Made by a program: the position numbers and the translations under genes
From: Candidatus Paracaedibacteraceae bacterium
Lineage (GTDB): Bacteria; Pseudomonadota; Alphaproteobacteria; UBA6184
Direction of reading: 5' to 3'
DNA length: 64,000 nucleotides
Assembly (NCBI GenBank): GCA_024236035.1
Contig: JACKLG010000004.1
Coordinates: forward strand, 1-64,000
In this document: in pieces, positions 62,630 through 64,000 of the stretch
How the letters are laid out: every line of letters starts with the position of its first letter
How positions within the stretch are numbered: position 1 is the first letter of the stretch
Notes under the pieces: generated by a model
What the model saw: the letters and a program-made list of their open reading frames with translations, nothing else
What the model was told of the DNA's origin: nothing
The model's database searches: none

Positions 62630-63597
62630 TGATTTTAGTGGTTGGCGCTGGTAATTTTGGAATGGCAATTGGGTACAGTATTGCCCAAAGTGGGCAAGAG
62701 GTTGCGCTGTTGTCTAGAAACCATGAAAGAGTAAATGCAATTAATCAATCTTCTACTTTACCTTGCTATACAGCTGTTAGGCGGCCTGATAACTTAACAG
62801 CCACATTAGATATAGATAATATTCAAAAAGCCCGACGAATAATATTAGCAATACCTACGCAGCAAGTTAGAGACTTTATTAAAAAGAATGTATGTTTGTT
62901 TCCTAATGTACCATTGTTGCTATTGCAAAAAGGAATAGAAAAAGAAACATGTTTATTGCCTGTGGCGGTAGTGGAAGAATATTTAACGAATGATATCTCA
63001 GTATTATCAGGTCCTAATTTTGCAGAAGAAATTTTAGAAGGAAGGCCTACGGCTACTACTATTTCTGCTTTTGATGAAAATTTGGCTGTGGAATGGGCAA
63101 AACTTTTTAGGACAGATAACTTTCGTCCTTATATACATGGTGATCCTATTGGTGCACAGCTAGGAGGAGCGATAAAGAATGTAATCGCGATTGCGTGTGG
63201 TGTTGTGAAAGGCTTGGGTTTAGGAGATAATACCATGTCTGCCACTATAACAAGAGGTTTGGCAGAGATGGTTCGTTTGGGCGTTGCCTTGGGCGCTAAA
63301 AAAGAAACCTTTTTGGGACTGGCTGGTATAGGTGACTTAACGTTAACATGTCAAAGTACAAAATCTCGAAATCTGCGTTTTGGTATGGCACTGGCTAAAA
63401 AAGAAAAATGGGAAGAAACTGTACATGGTACAGTAGAAGGATATCATACTGCCTTTAGTATAGAAAAAATAATGCATCAGTATAAAATTGAAATGCCTAT
63501 TAGTGAGTGTGTATTAAAGCTAATACGCGAACAAATTTTACCTAATGAAGTGGTTTCATGTTTAATGAGCCGAGACCTTAAAAGAGAGGTGTTTTAA
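62629..63597 (+). CDS. gpsA: Glycerol-3-phosphate dehydrogenase [NAD(P)+]
   Basis: Reduces dihydroxyacetone phosphate to sn-glycerol-3-phosphate for phospholipid synthesis. It has 322 residues. N-terminal Rossmann motif GAGNFGMAIGYSIA, then LSGPNFAEEI, the catalytic lysine in GGAIKNVIAIACG, and GLAGIGDLTLTCQS. It is coupled by TAATG to both tsaD and lgt. Confidence 0.96.
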   Translation: MILVVGAGNFGMAIGYSIAQSGQEVALLSRNHERVNAINQSSTLPCYTAVRRPDNLTATLDIDNIQKARRIILAIPTQQVRDFIKKNVCLFPNVPLLLLQKGIEKETCLLPVAVVEEYLTNDISVLSGPNFAEEILEGRPTATTISAFDENLAVEWAKLFRTDNFRPYIHGDPIGAQLGGAIKNVIAIACGVVKGLGLGDNTMSATITRGLAEMVRLGVALGAKKETFLGLAGIGDLTLTCQSTKSRNLRFGMALAKKEKWEETVHGTVEGYHTAFSIEKIMHQYKIEMPISECVLKLIREQILPNEVVSCLMSRDLKREVF

Positions 63598-64000
63598 TGT
63601 TTGTTATTCCTTTTCATAATATTGATCCTGTCATTTTGAAAATTACGCCTGCCATTTCTTTAAACTGGTATGGAGTGTCATATCTTGCTGGCGTAATATT
63701 TGTTATGTTTCAAAGTGAAAGAATGAGTAGAAAGAGACCTTTAGAGTTTCCTGAAGGGGTGTTTAAAAATTGTATGTTTGTCGCGATGCTTTCTATTGTA
63801 GTTGGAGGGCGTTTGGGAGACGTTATATTTTACAACTTCCACTATTATTTGCACAATCCCTTAGAAATTTTCGCTACTTGGAAAGGGGGTATGTCGTTTC
63901 ATGGCGGGTTAGTAGGGGCAATCATAGCGGCTATTTTTTATTCCAGATATTACAAAGTAAAATTCACCAGTTTTATGGATTTATTGGCGGTAAATATCCC
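63597..64000 (+). CDS. lgt: Prolipoprotein diacylglyceryl transferase, N-terminal part
   Basis: Open to the window end; about 134 residues are visible, beginning MFVIPFHNIDPVILKI. It shows ISLNWYGVSYLAG, GGRLGDVIFYN and WKGGMSFHGGLVGA, the Lgt signature with the conserved SFHGG. Lgt adds the diacylglyceryl group to lipobox cysteines before LspA (57722) cleaves. The start ATG overlaps the gpsA stop (TAATG). Confidence 0.93.
   Translation, partial: MFVIPFHNIDPVILKITPAISLNWYGVSYLAGVIFVMFQSERMSRKRPLEFPEGVFKNCMFVAMLSIVVGGRLGDVIFYNFHYYLHNPLEIFATWKGGMSFHGGLVGAIIAAIFYSRYYKVKFTSFMDLLAVNI

Noticed and set aside
1..64000. CRISPR arrays, insertion sequences, integrases and phage genes
   Set aside because: No regularly spaced repeats, transposase or integrase motifs, or phage structural genes were seen; the window looks like core chromosome.

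Overview
The window is a gene-dense, AT-rich stretch of an alphaproteobacterial chromosome. Several things point there: the mdh-sucC-sucD-sucA-sucB order, a mitofilin-like gene directly in front of hemY, rsmG-parA-parB with two perfect parS palindromes, a COQ7-type ubiquinone hydroxylase and an alphaproteobacterial-style L31. Low GC, organophosphate-type and amino-acid importers, tandem MATE exporters and unusual secreted proteins would fit a host-associated lineage such as Holosporales-like endosymbionts. That placement is inference. The cell is not strongly reduced, since it keeps phosphofructokinase, a polyhydroxyalkanoate synthase, a full Tam system and many repair genes.

Layout. 1-5.2 kb: end of a HemW-like gene, peroxiredoxin, two MATE transporters, a Sua5-type threonylcarbamoyl-AMP synthase and a Nudix hydrolase. 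5.4-9.3 kb: a three-gene polar amino-acid ABC importer, converging on a secreted trypsin-like protease. 9.5-11.3 kb: yebC-ruvC-ruvA. 11.5-17.7 kb: a secreted HELGH-motif protein of unknown family, an OPA-like MFS carrier, acetoacetyl-CoA synthetase and BrnQ. 17.7-18.56 kb: the only long gene-free stretch, GC-rich and highly structured, probably holding unidentified RNA. 18.6-31.7 kb: a long minus-strand run of rpmE, serC, potDABC, an esterase and mdh-sucCDAB. 31.8-34.1 kb: rsmG-parA-parB with parS. 34.1-42.8 kb: recJ-lipB-dnaQ-tamA-tamB on the minus strand. 42.9-48.3 kb: phaC, then mitofilin-like/hemY/glutaredoxin/pfk. 48.5-52.3 kb: tolB, an HU-like gene, tRNA-Pro, an M23 peptidase, tRNA-Arg and rpsU. 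52.4-64 kb: a secreted orphan and a tightly packed run aspS-ileS-lspA-lipoprotein glutaredoxin-dedA-dsbB-coq7-orphan-tsaD-gpsA-lgt (cut by the window end).

Many neighbours share ATGA or TAATG stop/start overlaps, so translational coupling is common. The lspA-to-lgt run concentrates envelope and lipoprotein functions. It contains a glutaredoxin with its own lipobox directly behind the signal peptidase that would process it. The most novel protein signal is a pair of secreted paralogues (11480-12985 and 60126-61571). They share a C-terminal, barrel-like half and an LWY-x-GG-x-H motif, but only one keeps an HExxH metalloprotease-like motif. The most novel nucleic-acid signal is the structured 17.8-18.5 kb island.
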